The position numbers and the translations under genes are program-made. Source: JBDIVL01 sp039794405 (GTDB lineage Bacteria > Planctomycetota > Brocadiia > Brocadiales > Brocadiaceae). Taken from it: a stretch of DNA of 64,000 nt. Under the pieces are notes generated by a model. It saw nothing but the letters and a program-made list of their open reading frames with translations. It was not told where the DNA came from and ran no database searches. Numbering within the stretch: position 1 is the first letter of the stretch; every line of letters begins with the position of its first letter. Location of the stretch: positions 1-64,000 of the forward strand of contig JBDIVL010000021.1 of the NCBI GenBank assembly GCA_039794405.1, written 5' to 3'. Shown here piece after piece: positions 26,069 through 35,293 of this stretch.

Positions 26069-27496
26069 TTATTTATTCTGGGCAGTAACCTCTTTTGGTG
26101 CAAAATGTGAAAATTGCAGGACATCCTCCTGAACTATCACACCCTTGGCCTTTGACTCCGAAGTGAAACCTCTCGTTACATCACCAGTAAACCAGAGTTG
26201 GGTTCCCTTCGTACCCTGTGTTTTTGCAAATTTCACAACCTCATCGAGAAATTTCTTCATCTCTGGAGTACTTTCAACGATATCATAGGGAATAATAAAA
26301 AACAGTTCCTTCTTCTCTGTGATAGCGCCAATTTTATCAGATGCAGCGGTAAGCCTTGTAAGGTCTTTTGCATGTGTCTGGTATGCCGAAAACAACTCCA
26401 TCTGGTTTATAGCGTGGGTAGCCGCATTGGGCGTTTGAACTTTACTGAGATATTTTATCGTATCCGACACACCTTCAACAGCAGTACCTGTGTCTGGCTT
26501 TCCAAGACGCTTGAGATAAAGATAAAGATAGGCCTGTTCACGCGGGGAGTAGTTAGGATTATCGAGGAGATCCTCAACAATGCTTTCTTTTCCAGGTGCT
26601 ATCCCTAATTCTTTTTCATATTTTTTAGTGAGCACGTAGCGTAATTCGGCTGGAGATTCATCGCGAATGAGTTTTTCCGTTTCGGCATCAAATCCATTTG
26701 GCGTAAGGGAGTTACTCAGGAGGCCAAGACCCTGAATAGGGGAAAGGAAGAATAGTCCTACACTGGTTCCTATAGAGCCTTTTGACCTTGCTTTTGCTAC
26801 TTCCTGGATTAATGCCTGTACATAAGGATTATCTGAATAGACGTCCAGTCCTACTTCGGCAGCGAACTCTCTTGCATGCTTGCCCACAACAAACCCTTCA
26901 CCACCCTTGGCCCGGTCAGTATCCCCGCTTGCATCCTTCTCCTCTTTATCGAATTTCTTTTTGATAAACCGTCCAACACCCCGCACGAGTTTTCCTCCGG
27001 CACGTGCGAAGGCCTTTGCTGATTCTTTTGGTTCTTTGACAATTTGTTTAGCACCCCGGCCAATATCCTTTAGCGATTCACTCGCTCCCTTCCACGCCTG
27101 GCTTCCCTGATCGGTTTTGCGATACTCTTCGATAATACAGATCTCATGACAAACCTTGAGGAGATCCTTTATTGATAAAACATCGTAATCACCATGTGAA
27201 GATTTTACGAGAAACCTGTAATATGGTGCATCAATACGAACCGTATCGTCGATCGTGTAATATTTATTGCTCTGAGAGAGCCTTTTAAGGGTTGTAATCG
27301 AAGAATAAGATACCGTCTCACTTCCAAACCCGTATGTGCAGAATAACAGCGGGAATAGAAAGGCAAATGCAATGAACAGTAGCAAGAAATTACGATTCGT
27401 TTTCCTGCCACCGGTTTTTTGCAGGCATATCATCTGAAATCTCATCACATGAGACACCTTAAAACATTTTTTCTGTACAGCAAATAGTTTATTCAT
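26069..27496 (-). CDS. Exported protein of unknown function
   Basis: This 475-residue protein has a basic N terminus and a hydrophobic segment at about residues 36-56 (NFLLLFIAFAFLFPLLFCTY), so it is probably secreted or anchored; the approximately 30 residues before it suggest that a later ATG (residue 18 or 22) may be the real start. Residues 125-185 are rich in Lys and Ala helices (SLKDIGRGAKQIVKEPKESA). Residues 215-330 look helical and globular (EFAAEVGLDVYSDNPYVQAL, YLYLYLKRLG). The last 100 residues have beta strands (FFIIPYDIVESTPEMKKFLD, GTQLWFTGDVTRGF). I recognise no family. A divergent lipoprotein gene lies upstream; the pair could share a regulatory region. Confidence 0.7.
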   Translation of the reverse strand: MNKLFAVQKKCFKVSHVMRFQMICLQKTGGRKTNRNFLLLFIAFAFLFPLLFCTYGFGSETVSYSSITTLKRLSQSNKYYTIDDTVRIDAPYYRFLVKSSHGDYDVLSIKDLLKVCHEICIIEEYRKTDQGSQAWKGASESLKDIGRGAKQIVKEPKESAKAFARAGGKLVRGVGRFIKKKFDKEEKDASGDTDRAKGGEGFVVGKHAREFAAEVGLDVYSDNPYVQALIQEVAKARSKGSIGTSVGLFFLSPIQGLGLLSNSLTPNGFDAETEKLIRDESPAELRYVLTKKYEKELGIAPGKESIVEDLLDNPNYSPREQAYLYLYLKRLGKPDTGTAVEGVSDTIKYLSKVQTPNAATHAINQMELFSAYQTHAKDLTRLTAASDKIGAITEKKELFFIIPYDIVESTPEMKKFLDEVVKFAKTQGTKGTQLWFTGDVTRGFTSESKAKGVIVQEDVLQFSHFAPKEVTAQNK

Positions 27497-27550
27497 TACA
27501 GTACCCTCAAAATTTTGTAATAGGTTTTCTTTGTATTAAAAGAAAAACTA

Positions 27551-27578
27551 TTGACATAAATATGTAAAGTGTTATTAT
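27551..27578 (+). promoter_or_regulatory. Possible sigma-70 promoter for the lipoprotein gene
   Basis: TTGACA (27551-27556) and TATTAT (27573-27578) are 16 bases apart on the plus strand, about 200 bases before the lipoprotein start at 27780. The match to the consensus is good, but AT-rich DNA gives chance hits. Confidence 0.4.
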
Positions 27579-27735
27579 GTCCGGCTACTAGACCGAATCG
27601 GGCCGCATTTCCTAATCTGAATCAATAGGGAAGCGCTAAGCGCCTGAATGTAATTATAACCAAAAATTTTTTCGCATGGATTTTATACATTCTGACCTTT
27701 ATTGTCAATACCCAAGAAATGTTATTAAGGTATAA

Positions 27736-27767
27736 ATTGTGAATGACGCAAATAACCTCTATAACAA
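27736..27767 (+). repeat. 32-base direct repeat, copy in the leader
   Basis: The sequence 'attgtgaatgacgcaaataa' followed by 'cctctataacaa' matches 27933-27964 inside the next gene with one mismatch in 32 bases. Read in frame it encodes IVNDANNLYNN, ending at a TGA that overlaps the gene's ATG (ATGA). Confidence 0.8.
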
Positions 27768-27779
27768 CTGGTATAAAAA

Positions 27780-29180
27780 ATGAATAAATACTTATTAAAG
27801 TACCTTTATTTTTTCATGCTTTTTCTCTTCGGCTGTGCTGCCCCTTCAAATCAGAGGATAGATAGAATGGATGAAGTTAACAGCAGGCTATTGGAAAAGA
27901 GGATCAACGATCTGTCCGGTACAATTACTCTTATTGTGAATGACGCAAATAACCTCCATAACAAGATGGAAGAGATAAAGATATCCAATAAAGCCGTTCA
28001 GGAAAAAGTAAAAGGATTAGAAGAAGCGATCGGCAATTTGAATGACCGAGTCATAAACCTGTATACCTCTGCAAGGTCTACGGAAACTATCAAACCGTCT
28101 GTTAAAGGAACTACCCCGAAACCTCCGGTGTTTACTACAGATAAGAACAATCCCACGGATAAACCAAAAGCCGGCATTCAGAGAACAGAGGATGCCGAAA
28201 GCCGGTTGTCCATCGCAAAAAGATTTTGGGATGCGATAAATGCAGATGATATTCAAACAGCACGGTCGTATGCAACCAAAAAGAGCGGAGATGGTTTATC
28301 GTTAAAAGAACGTGGTACTGCAAGCAGCGGCAAAGTTAGCTTTGGTAATGTTAAAATTGAAGATAACAGGACTGCCATTGAAACGATAATACAGGCATCA
28401 GAGGGAGAAACAGAGCTTGAATTCCCGATAGAAACTATTCTTGTAAAAGAAGACGGACAGTGGAAGGTAGATTTTGATCAAACTTTAATGTCCATGCTTG
28501 GTGGTGCCATGGGTGAGATGATCGAAGGACTTAAGAAAGGTTTCGAGGAAATGGGAAAATCTATAGCTGAAGGTCTGCAGAAAGGTTTTGGAGAAACGGC
28601 ACAAACAAGTGAAACGAAGCCTGATAATGCACCATCGGAACAGGATACAATGGTTATCGACGTAACCAGCGAACAACCTAAGGTTGAAGGTATACAGAAA
28701 GATATTCAAGAAACGGCACAAGCGAGTGAGGAAAATCCTGGCATTCCACCATCGGAACAAGAGGCAGAAGTGATTCATAAATCCGGTGAACAGGTGAAGG
28801 TTTCTGAAGGCATGCAGAATATCACTCAAGAAACAACACAAATGAGCGAGGCGAAATCTACTGTTTCACCACAAAAACAGGAAACAACCGCAACCAGTGA
28901 AATCAGTGAACAGGAAAAAAGAGAAATATTCCTGAAAGACAATATTATCCGGCTAGCAGAAGCTGAATTTCCCGGTAATAAGGGAAATCGGTGGAATATT
29001 CTCGGTCTTGAACACAAAGCCCATTTGACTCACGTAGAAGCGGAACCCGAACCTGCAAACCTCGACTATCCGCGTTTTAAATTTGTCGTATCCTTTAAAA
29101 ATCCTGAAATGCCTCGTGTTATAGGAATGTTTTGTCTTAAAGATGGCCAATATGCCTTGTATAGTACAAAAAAGAAATAA
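27780..29180 (+). CDS. Repeat-containing lipoprotein
   Basis: This 466-residue protein has a lipoprotein signal (FFMLFLFGCAAPSNQR, lipid-modified Cys19). Residues 25-100 form a coiled coil (EEIKISNKAVQEKVKGLEEA). Residues 145-235 resemble a DUF4878/NTF2-like domain (AKRFWDAINADDIQTARSYA ... TILVKEDGQWKVDFDQ). An amphipathic helix follows (GLKKGFEEMGKSIAEGLQKG). Residues 275-380 carry three imperfect repeats of about 35 residues with the phrase (Q)ETAQxSExxPxxxPSEQ. The C-terminal domain (380-466) appears globular (FKFVVSFKNPEMPRVIGMFC). It lies divergently from the exported protein at 26069. The cellular role is unknown; the structure suggests a periplasmic or outer-membrane linker. Confidence 0.75.
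   Translation: MNKYLLKYLYFFMLFLFGCAAPSNQRIDRMDEVNSRLLEKRINDLSGTITLIVNDANNLHNKMEEIKISNKAVQEKVKGLEEAIGNLNDRVINLYTSARSTETIKPSVKGTTPKPPVFTTDKNNPTDKPKAGIQRTEDAESRLSIAKRFWDAINADDIQTARSYATKKSGDGLSLKERGTASSGKVSFGNVKIEDNRTAIETIIQASEGETELEFPIETILVKEDGQWKVDFDQTLMSMLGGAMGEMIEGLKKGFEEMGKSIAEGLQKGFGETAQTSETKPDNAPSEQDTMVIDVTSEQPKVEGIQKDIQETAQASEENPGIPPSEQEAEVIHKSGEQVKVSEGMQNITQETTQMSEAKSTVSPQKQETTATSEISEQEKREIFLKDNIIRLAEAEFPGNKGNRWNILGLEHKAHLTHVEAEPEPANLDYPRFKFVVSFKNPEMPRVIGMFCLKDGQYALYSTKKK
27933..27964 (+). repeat. 32-base direct repeat, copy in the coding sequence
   Basis: This is the in-gene counterpart of 27736-27767 and encodes LIVNDANNLHNK in the coiled-coil part of the lipoprotein. The two copies are 197 bases apart. 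Confidence 0.8.
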
Positions 29181-29249
29181 AAAATCTCCTAATCTTCACG
29201 GATAAAAACTTTGATTACGGCTGCACCGCCCTATGTGTCTAAGGCCCCC

Positions 29250-30101
29250 CTAGAAATCTGCGAGCGATATATCTCCAATAATAATCCTGTTTATACCGTC
29301 AAAAGATTTTAAGGGAGATTTTATCGCCACGACATCATGCCTCACTCCTTTAAAAATCCCAAGGGCAATGGTATCTCCATTTCTATTAATACCAACCAGC
29401 CTGCCTGTCTCAACAGATACTTTTTGTATATCGATTTTCCTCCTGTTATAAAAGAAACTCAACCCCTTATATGGGTATTTTTTAATCATGGCGCCCCTGA
29501 AGTATTCTGCATATTTTTTCTTCCTGTATCCCAGGCGTTTTTCTCTTCTCCTTCTCTTCACATGGGAGGATACCCTGAGGCGGTATATTCGAACATCCTC
29601 AATGAGCGATAAGATATGTTCCAATTCGTCACGTTTCTGTAAGGCAATAATATGTCCTGGTTTTATTGCTTTCATTTTTCCAATCTTTAATGTCCTGCCC
29701 GGGCTACCGGCTATCAGTCCCGTAGTATCAACAAGGATAATCTTTGCACCTTCCGACCTTGCAGCGCTGACCATTTTCTTCGTTCCATATATCATAAGAG
29801 GGACCTTTCTTGCCGGGTTAACATCACCAATAAAAAAGATTTTGTCAGGCTTAAAATTATCAAAATCTTCCCATCTGCTGAATCGCTTCATACATATTGT
29901 TCCAGGAAGACCAAGGGATGACTGGCCTACATCGGAATCGACAAGGGAAACCTTTATCCTGTTTGCAAGAAGTTCTTTTATGAGATACTTTGTAAGGGTT
30001 GATTTGCCTGCATCCGATGTACCAAGAAGGACAGCCGTGCCCTTGTATTGTATCAATTCTTCTATAATCCCCTGCCATTCACATTCTGGAATGATTTCCA
30101 T
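29250..30101 (-). CDS. Clp1/Grc3-type P-loop polynucleotide kinase-like protein
   Basis: This 283-residue protein has a Walker A motif LLGTSDAGKSTLTKYLI (about residues 21-37), then VSLVDSDVGQSSLGLPGTIC (about 51-70), which is the lid/DxDxGQ signature of the Clp1_P family (polyribonucleotide 5'-hydroxyl kinases of eukaryotes and archaea). Walker B-like IILVDTTGLI follows near residue 125. The C-terminal 80 residues form a beta-rich domain (TGRLVGINRNGDTIALGIFK). Bacterial members exist but are little studied; RNA or DNA 5'-end phosphorylation is possible, as is GTP/ATP-dependent sugar-linked function. No neighbour explains its role. Confidence 0.8.
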   Translation of the reverse strand: MEIIPECEWQGIIEELIQYKGTAVLLGTSDAGKSTLTKYLIKELLANRIKVSLVDSDVGQSSLGLPGTICMKRFSRWEDFDNFKPDKIFFIGDVNPARKVPLMIYGTKKMVSAARSEGAKIILVDTTGLIAGSPGRTLKIGKMKAIKPGHIIALQKRDELEHILSLIEDVRIYRLRVSSHVKRRRREKRLGYRKKKYAEYFRGAMIKKYPYKGLSFFYNRRKIDIQKVSVETGRLVGINRNGDTIALGIFKGVRHDVVAIKSPLKSFDGINRIIIGDISLADF

Positions 30102-30254
30102 TACAGGTAATTTGTTACAAGTTTCGATATGCAGATTTTGCCATCAAATATTTTTGCCGGAACAGTAAACATGGAGTACTGGAGTTTCTCTCACAACAAT
30201 ACTTAACCACTCCATCACTCCACAATCAAGGATTTTGGCTGTGAACCCGCCGCA

Positions 30255-31295
30255 TTAGGACATTTTCCAGTTGAGGAGTGTTCTATAAACAGCCTCATAG
30301 CGTTCAACCATTATCTCTGCTGAAAACTGTTCTTGTACTGTGAGAAAACAGCGTTCACGATTAATCTTACCGATGCGTTTAACCGCTTCCACCATTTCTT
30401 CTACAGTATCTGCTATAAAACCGGTTTCGCCGTCCTTAACTATTTCAGGAACAGACCCATAAGGCCTGGCAATCACGGGTGTTCCGCATGCCATCGCCTC
30501 GATCATCACTAATCCAAATGGTTCTGGCCAGTCTATTGGAAAAATAAGGGCCAGGGCCCCACCGAGAAGTTCTAATTTTTCAGACTCGTGAATTTCTCCT
30601 ACATATTCGATCGACGAATCTCGAAGGAATGGTTTCACGTTTTTCTCAAAATAGTTCCGATCAGCGGAATCGATTTTCCCGGCAAGTTTAAGAGGCATAT
30701 TTATCCTCTTCGCCACTTCAATAGCAAGGTCAGGCCGTTTATCCCGGGACATCCGGGAGAGAAAAACTAAATACCCGCCGTTTCCATGACCAAACCTGAA
30801 AGAGGTCTCCGGTAAACCATGGTAAATGGTATTCATCCAGCGAAGTCCCAGATGAAGCAGGGGATTCCGTTGATTATTGCTGATAGAAACAAGGGGGATA
30901 CCGTGGAAGTACTCCATGATTGGTGTTGTATGCAGCAAATCCAGCCGGCCATGAAGCGTATGCACGGTTGGCACTTTATTATAGCGTGCAAAAGGAAAGG
31001 CAAGGTATCCATGATGACAATGGATAATATCAAAATCTGAAGATCGGTCGAATGCCTGTGAAAGTTCAAGGATATGAAATGCAAGAGGGTCTGGCTGTTC
31101 CGGGTCACACCTGATAGAACGGGCTCTTACGCCCTGGAGATCAGCATGTGTTCGAGAATCACCGCTCGCGAAGAGCGTAACCTGATGCCCCCGTTGAACA
31201 AGCCCCTCCGTGAGAAAGGACACTACCCGTTCTGTACCTCCGTAAAGGGAAGGAGGAACAGGCTCTATCAGCGGAGAAATTTGGGCAATGCGCAT
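30255..31295 (-). CDS. GT4-family glycosyltransferase
   Basis: This 346-residue GT-B enzyme starts RIAQISPLIEPVPPSLYGGT, the common N-terminal strand and glycine loop of GT4 enzymes. It has HTLHGRLDLL near residue 112, LVFLSRMSRDKRPDLAIEVA around 172-191 and the EX7E motif EPFGLVMIE followed by AMACGTPVIARPYGSVPEIV. The ATG start gives the exact beginning of the fold. It is a single gene, separate from the main polysaccharide cluster. Members with this N terminus are often annotated as trehalose- or sucrose-type or general glycosyltransferases; the substrate cannot be read from sequence. Confidence 0.88.
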   Translation of the reverse strand: MRIAQISPLIEPVPPSLYGGTERVVSFLTEGLVQRGHQVTLFASGDSRTHADLQGVRARSIRCDPEQPDPLAFHILELSQAFDRSSDFDIIHCHHGYLAFPFARYNKVPTVHTLHGRLDLLHTTPIMEYFHGIPLVSISNNQRNPLLHLGLRWMNTIYHGLPETSFRFGHGNGGYLVFLSRMSRDKRPDLAIEVAKRINMPLKLAGKIDSADRNYFEKNVKPFLRDSSIEYVGEIHESEKLELLGGALALIFPIDWPEPFGLVMIEAMACGTPVIARPYGSVPEIVKDGETGFIADTVEEMVEAVKRIGKINRERCFLTVQEQFSAEIMVERYEAVYRTLLNWKMS

Positions 31296-31618
31296 GAGAT
31301 AAATCCTCCTCTCTTATTTCGATAGATACCCGGGAAAATACGGTTATAAAAACCTCTCTACCTTTTATAAATTTTCAATAAAACAATTATATCTTAATAT
31401 TCTCTGTGCTGAAAGCTACAAATTACAACCTTTCGTTTGGTTGCGGCTGAGCCTCCCCGGGAAAATTATATACTTCTTTCTTGACTCCTTAAACATCCAA
31501 GAATAAACTTAAAGAAAAATGGCCCACTTCTATTTACTTGAAACGCAGAGAAAAAAAATATTCCACTTCACAAAAAACCTGGCAGGCGTCAAAAGGTCAC
31601 CAATACTAACGTTTTCTT
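31296..31618. other. Divergent intergenic region
   Basis: This lies between the divergent GT4 gene and the gene at 31619, so promoters for both should be here. It is AT-rich, with no clear repeat, RNA gene or unambiguous promoter pair. Confidence 0.4.
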
Positions 31619-32689
31619 ATGTTTATCAAAAAGGAAAATCATAGAGTGAGTAAAACAACACCTACACTTGAAGAATGTGATGAACTCTACCAGGCAGCAA
31701 TTCACGTAAAAGAAATTGCACCCTGGAAATGGATGGAGGAGAGTGATATCTTTGGGATACAGAATCCTGAAACAGGTGATTTGGGGTTCGTCAGCATAAT
31801 GGGTATGTTAGGCAAACATTACGCAGTATCCGTATACCTTGGTTCAGAAGGTCTTTACGGTTTTTGGGACCTCGAAGAAGCAGGAATTTCGGCTTCCCCG
31901 GAAATGTTGCTTGAAATCCCGCAGCTTCAGGCATCTTTTGAAGACCGTAATAACCTTCAGCAAAATGACCTTAAAATAATCAGAAAATTAGGATTTAAAT
32001 TCCGTGGACGAAACGAATGGCCGATGTTTCGCAGCTATCGGCCCAGTTTTGTGCCGTGGTTTTTAGAAGCAAAAGAAACTCGTTTTCTCACGTATGCACT
32101 TGAGCAATTAATAAATGTAGCTTTACGTTTCAAACAGAGTCCTTCACTGCTCAGACTCTCCAATGAGAAGAACTATCTCATACGCACCCCCCACCAGGAA
32201 AACGGTGCACTCATTTGGAAAGACCGCATTATGTATATACCACCGCCGGAACCTTTTGCTATCTCGATAAGCATGAGTATGCAATTGCTGGATACCCTTA
32301 AAAACCTTCCACAAAGCAAATGCAAAATTGAACTTGATTTTTTTATGTCCACCTTGATTGTGAAGGAAAAAAACGTTCATCCCTTTTATCCGTATATATT
32401 CATGATGGTAGACTCGCAGAGCGGCATGGTTCTTGGAAATGATCTTCTTTCACCACACCCTTCTTTGAGGGATATGTGGCGATCAATCCCGGTAAGGCTG
32501 GTAGATCAACTAGCTGCCCTTGGCATCATGCCAGATGAAATTTTGGTATGCTCAGAATTACTCTTTCAATTGCTGCAGCCATTAAGCCGCAAATTAGGAA
32601 TCACCCTCAGACAGTCACATACCTTGCCAGGAGTCGAACTTGCCAAGAATTCTTTACTACAGTTCCTCGAAAATGAGGAAAATAAATAA
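31619..32689 (+). CDS. Uncharacterised soluble protein
   Basis: This 356-residue protein has no signal peptide or membrane segment. Its N-terminal part contains WKWMEESDIFGIQNPETGDL and VSVYLGSEGLYGFWDLEEAG, and the C-terminal part contains HPFYPYIFMMVDSQSGMVLG and the phrase MPDEILVCSELLFQLLQPL. This two-part layout resembles the uncharacterised DUF7309/DUF6930-type proteins, as far as I recall, without known activity. The following HAD phosphatase gene starts 30 bases later on the same strand, so the two probably form an operon. Confidence 0.7.
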   Translation: MFIKKENHRVSKTTPTLEECDELYQAAIHVKEIAPWKWMEESDIFGIQNPETGDLGFVSIMGMLGKHYAVSVYLGSEGLYGFWDLEEAGISASPEMLLEIPQLQASFEDRNNLQQNDLKIIRKLGFKFRGRNEWPMFRSYRPSFVPWFLEAKETRFLTYALEQLINVALRFKQSPSLLRLSNEKNYLIRTPHQENGALIWKDRIMYIPPPEPFAISISMSMQLLDTLKNLPQSKCKIELDFFMSTLIVKEKNVHPFYPYIFMMVDSQSGMVLGNDLLSPHPSLRDMWRSIPVRLVDQLAALGIMPDEILVCSELLFQLLQPLSRKLGITLRQSHTLPGVELAKNSLLQFLENEENK

Positions 32690-32719
32690 CTGATAATTAG
32701 CCCTTTTTCATTGATCACG

Positions 32720-33400
32720 ATGAAATTTCAAGCAATCCTTTTCGACCTTGACGGGACACTCCTTGATACCCTGGAAGACCTTGGCGATACCGTAAACCTC
32801 GTACTGGCAAGGAACGGTTTTCCCATTCACAGCATAGATGCTTACCGCCATTTTGTAGGCGACGGGGTTGCTATGCTCTTTCACCGTGCATTACCTGAAA
32901 ACAAACGAAATGACGATATCGTCCGTATTTGTGTCCAGACATTTCATGAAGAATACAGCCGTGGCTGGAATATGAAAACAAAGCCCTACGATGGTGTAAC
33001 CGAAATGCTTGATGTTTTGACAATGTACGGCGTAAAGATGGCAATTCTCTCCAATAAACCTGATATCTTTACGAAACAGTGTGTGGCCGAATTTCTTTCG
33101 GACTGGACATTCGATATGGTTCTCGGCCAGCACAGCTCATTACCTCTTAAGCCAGACCCGTCGGGCGCAAAAGAAATTGCGGAGTACTTGAATGTACCTT
33201 CCTCAGATTTCGTTTACCTCGGCGACACCGCAGTCGACATGAAGACTGCCGTAGCGGCCGGCATGCTGCCGGTAGGAGCACTATGGGGGTTTCGCACAGG
33301 AAAAGAGTTGTTGGAAAACGGCGCAAGGGTATTGGTCAAAAAACCCCGGGAAGTTCTGAATCTTTTCAATCCTGATGGAATATTGAAGTTTCTCTCATAA
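32720..33400 (+). CDS. HAD-family phosphatase, phosphoglycolate phosphatase-like
   Basis: About 226 residues from the ATG at 32720 (a TTG nine bases upstream is less likely). HAD motif I is ILFDLDGTLLDT (Asp7, Asp9 region). Motif II is AILSNKP, motif III the Lys of LGQHSSLPLKPDP and motif IV VYLGDTAVDMKTAVAAG. The helical cap between motifs I and II (NLVLARNGFPIHSIDAYRHF) is the C1 type found in Gph, PpaX and beta-phosphoglucomutase relatives. Gph-like enzymes clear 2-phosphoglycolate; substrate range varies, so the exact function is open. Likely co-transcribed with the preceding gene. Confidence 0.85.
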   Translation: MKFQAILFDLDGTLLDTLEDLGDTVNLVLARNGFPIHSIDAYRHFVGDGVAMLFHRALPENKRNDDIVRICVQTFHEEYSRGWNMKTKPYDGVTEMLDVLTMYGVKMAILSNKPDIFTKQCVAEFLSDWTFDMVLGQHSSLPLKPDPSGAKEIAEYLNVPSSDFVYLGDTAVDMKTAVAAGMLPVGALWGFRTGKELLENGARVLVKKPREVLNLFNPDGILKFLS

Positions 33401-33464
33401 CAATACTCCATATTCCGCAGCTACGCTCCATTCGGAATGACAATTCTTGTTTTCGGACAGGCTC

Positions 33465-34511
33465 TTATTGGGGTATCAAAGACACCCGTGCAGATACGTC
33501 CTGCCGGGATGTTTCCACGGTGGTTTCACGAATAAACTGAATTACATCACGTATAATGCTTCTCATAAAAAACACTACACTTACATGCGCACAGGGATAC
33601 CACTTTATCCTCGGCCTTCCCAATGCCTCCCACAATTCTATGGTATATTTCACAGGAATTACCTTATCATACAGTCCATTTATCATAAACAGGTTTTTCG
33701 TCTTATTGTGTTTTGCCATGATGGTAGGATTGATTATTCGGAATATTTTGCTTGTCTGTTCACGGTCGATACCTATATTGACAAGACCCTCTTTTACCGC
33801 CCTTGTTGAAATCCCCTCCCAGATAATACCGGCATTATTACCACCCGCCAGGATGGTAACACCCACATCAAAAGCTTCTACCGCCATAGCAAGCTGCGCC
33901 ATCATACCACCAAGGCTCATTCCTACTATACCAACCTTACAACCCTGTTCTCGCAGCCATGAAGAAACCATTCTAACTTCTATTACATGCTGACGCATTA
34001 CCTCGACTGTCCTGAGTACGTCTCCCGTAAGAATATATTTGCCACTCCACATACCCCCGGGGGCCCTCTCAAAATGGAAAGGAAGTTTCATCATAAAACA
34101 ATGGATACCTTCTCTGGCCAATTTCAAGGCAAATTTTTTCTCTGCCCTAAGGCTTTTTCTTCCCCACCCATGAAGAAGAATAATCGATATCGTATCTCTT
34201 CTTTTACTGGCCTTAAAATAATACCCGTAAGCAGTATTATTTTCCTCATACTGGGTATGAACAGGGCTTGGGAATCTCATATCGAAGATATCCACATTAC
34301 AAATCTTGCCTATTTTATTTGTTGAAAAACCCGGCATTCTGTTTGGTTTAAAATAGAAGATATCTGGATTCTCAAAGTATTCCTGTTTAACCAAATCACC
34401 GAAATGGGAGACATCAAACTCCTGGTGCGGATGAATTTTCTCAGCATGGATAAGAAAATATAATTTATCAAAAGTTTCCATAAAATATTTATTCATAAGA
34501 TTTTTGTTCAT
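33465..34511 (-). CDS. Alpha/beta hydrolase
   Basis: This 348-residue protein has an alpha/beta-hydrolase core: the oxyanion region IILLHGWGRKSLRAE (about 107-121), the nucleophile elbow VGIVGMSLGGMMAQLAMAVE (Ser in GMSLGG), an acid in INGLYDKVIPVKYTIELWEA (Asp) and His in YPCAHVSVVFF near residue 310. A family close to the ABHD18-like group is possible from the F/H-rich insert MMKLPFHFERAPGGMWSG. There is no signal peptide. The esterase, lipase or peptidase substrate is unknown. It is transcribed towards the HAD gene; a GTCTGAAAA-like repeat lies in the gap. Confidence 0.8.
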   Translation of the reverse strand: MNKNLMNKYFMETFDKLYFLIHAEKIHPHQEFDVSHFGDLVKQEYFENPDIFYFKPNRMPGFSTNKIGKICNVDIFDMRFPSPVHTQYEENNTAYGYYFKASKRRDTISIILLHGWGRKSLRAEKKFALKLAREGIHCFMMKLPFHFERAPGGMWSGKYILTGDVLRTVEVMRQHVIEVRMVSSWLREQGCKVGIVGMSLGGMMAQLAMAVEAFDVGVTILAGGNNAGIIWEGISTRAVKEGLVNIGIDREQTSKIFRIINPTIMAKHNKTKNLFMINGLYDKVIPVKYTIELWEALGRPRIKWYPCAHVSVVFFMRSIIRDVIQFIRETTVETSRQDVSARVSLIPQ

Positions 34512-34578
34512 GGTTAATTCTCGTAGTGGAAAATTGAAGGAAGAAAAAGAAATGCTGTTTTATCCTGTACATCCCTGC

Positions 34579-35292
34579 TCACATTTGGCTTGCATCTTTT
34601 GACTTCTGTATCTCCCGCTTAATGGTATTGATATATTTTGTGATCGGGATTTCTTTGGGACAGGAGCGCGTGCACTCATAGTAATTGACGCATGCCCATG
34701 CACCATCAGAATAATCTACCTGCTTCAAGCGCTCCAGGTACTGGTCGTCACGTGAATCAAAAATATACCTGAATGCCCATACAAGGGGTGCTGGACCGAG
34801 AAACCTCTCGTTCTCGTTTACTACCGGGCAAGCACCGGTACAGCATGCACACAAGATACACCTGATGGCTATATCGAGCTTTTTACTATTTTCCGGAAGC
34901 TGTTGATATTCTTTTTCCGGAGGAACGGACGCTGAGACCAGGTATGGCCGCAAAGTTCTTACTTTCTCAAAGAACGGCCCCAGGTCTACAATGAGATCTT
35001 TGAGAACCTTATAGGAGGGAAGTGGTTCAAGGATTATCTCCTTTCCTTCATACTCTTTTACCAGTTTTTGGCAGGCAAGCGCACAACGGCCGTTGATTTT
35101 CATGGCATCGGAACCACACACGCCGTGTCCGCAGGACATCCGGTAGCTCAGCGTGCCATCCTGTTCCCATTTAATCCGGTTGAGACAGTCCAGTATCCGG
35201 TCTGTTGGATCGGCAGTAAGGGTATAGTCCTGATACCAGGGTTTTTTACCCAGATCAGGATTAAAACGATATATCTTGAACCTCACTTCCAT
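34579..35292 (-). CDS. sdhB: Succinate dehydrogenase/fumarate reductase iron-sulfur subunit
   Basis: 237 residues from the ATG at 35292; a TTG nine codons upstream overlaps the end of sdhA and is less likely. The [2Fe-2S] domain has MSCGHGVCGSDAMKING and a fourth Cys in CALAC; the third position is Asp, as in E. coli SdhB. The [4Fe-4S] site is CILCACCTGACP. The [3Fe-4S] region is CVNYYECTRSCPKEIP. It pairs with the flavoprotein gene directly upstream (gap of one base). It would pass electrons from succinate oxidation, or to fumarate, to quinone. The membrane subunit is not in the window. Confidence 0.95.
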   Translation of the reverse strand: MEVRFKIYRFNPDLGKKPWYQDYTLTADPTDRILDCLNRIKWEQDGTLSYRMSCGHGVCGSDAMKINGRCALACQKLVKEYEGKEIILEPLPSYKVLKDLIVDLGPFFEKVRTLRPYLVSASVPPEKEYQQLPENSKKLDIAIRCILCACCTGACPVVNENERFLGPAPLVWAFRYIFDSRDDQYLERLKQVDYSDGAWACVNYYECTRSCPKEIPITKYINTIKREIQKSKDASQM

Positions 35293-35293
35293 A

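Noticed and set aside
29488..30168. 226-codon plus-strand frame across the Clp1-like gene
   Set aside because: It is the antisense shadow of a gene with intact Walker motifs; the translation lacks domain features.
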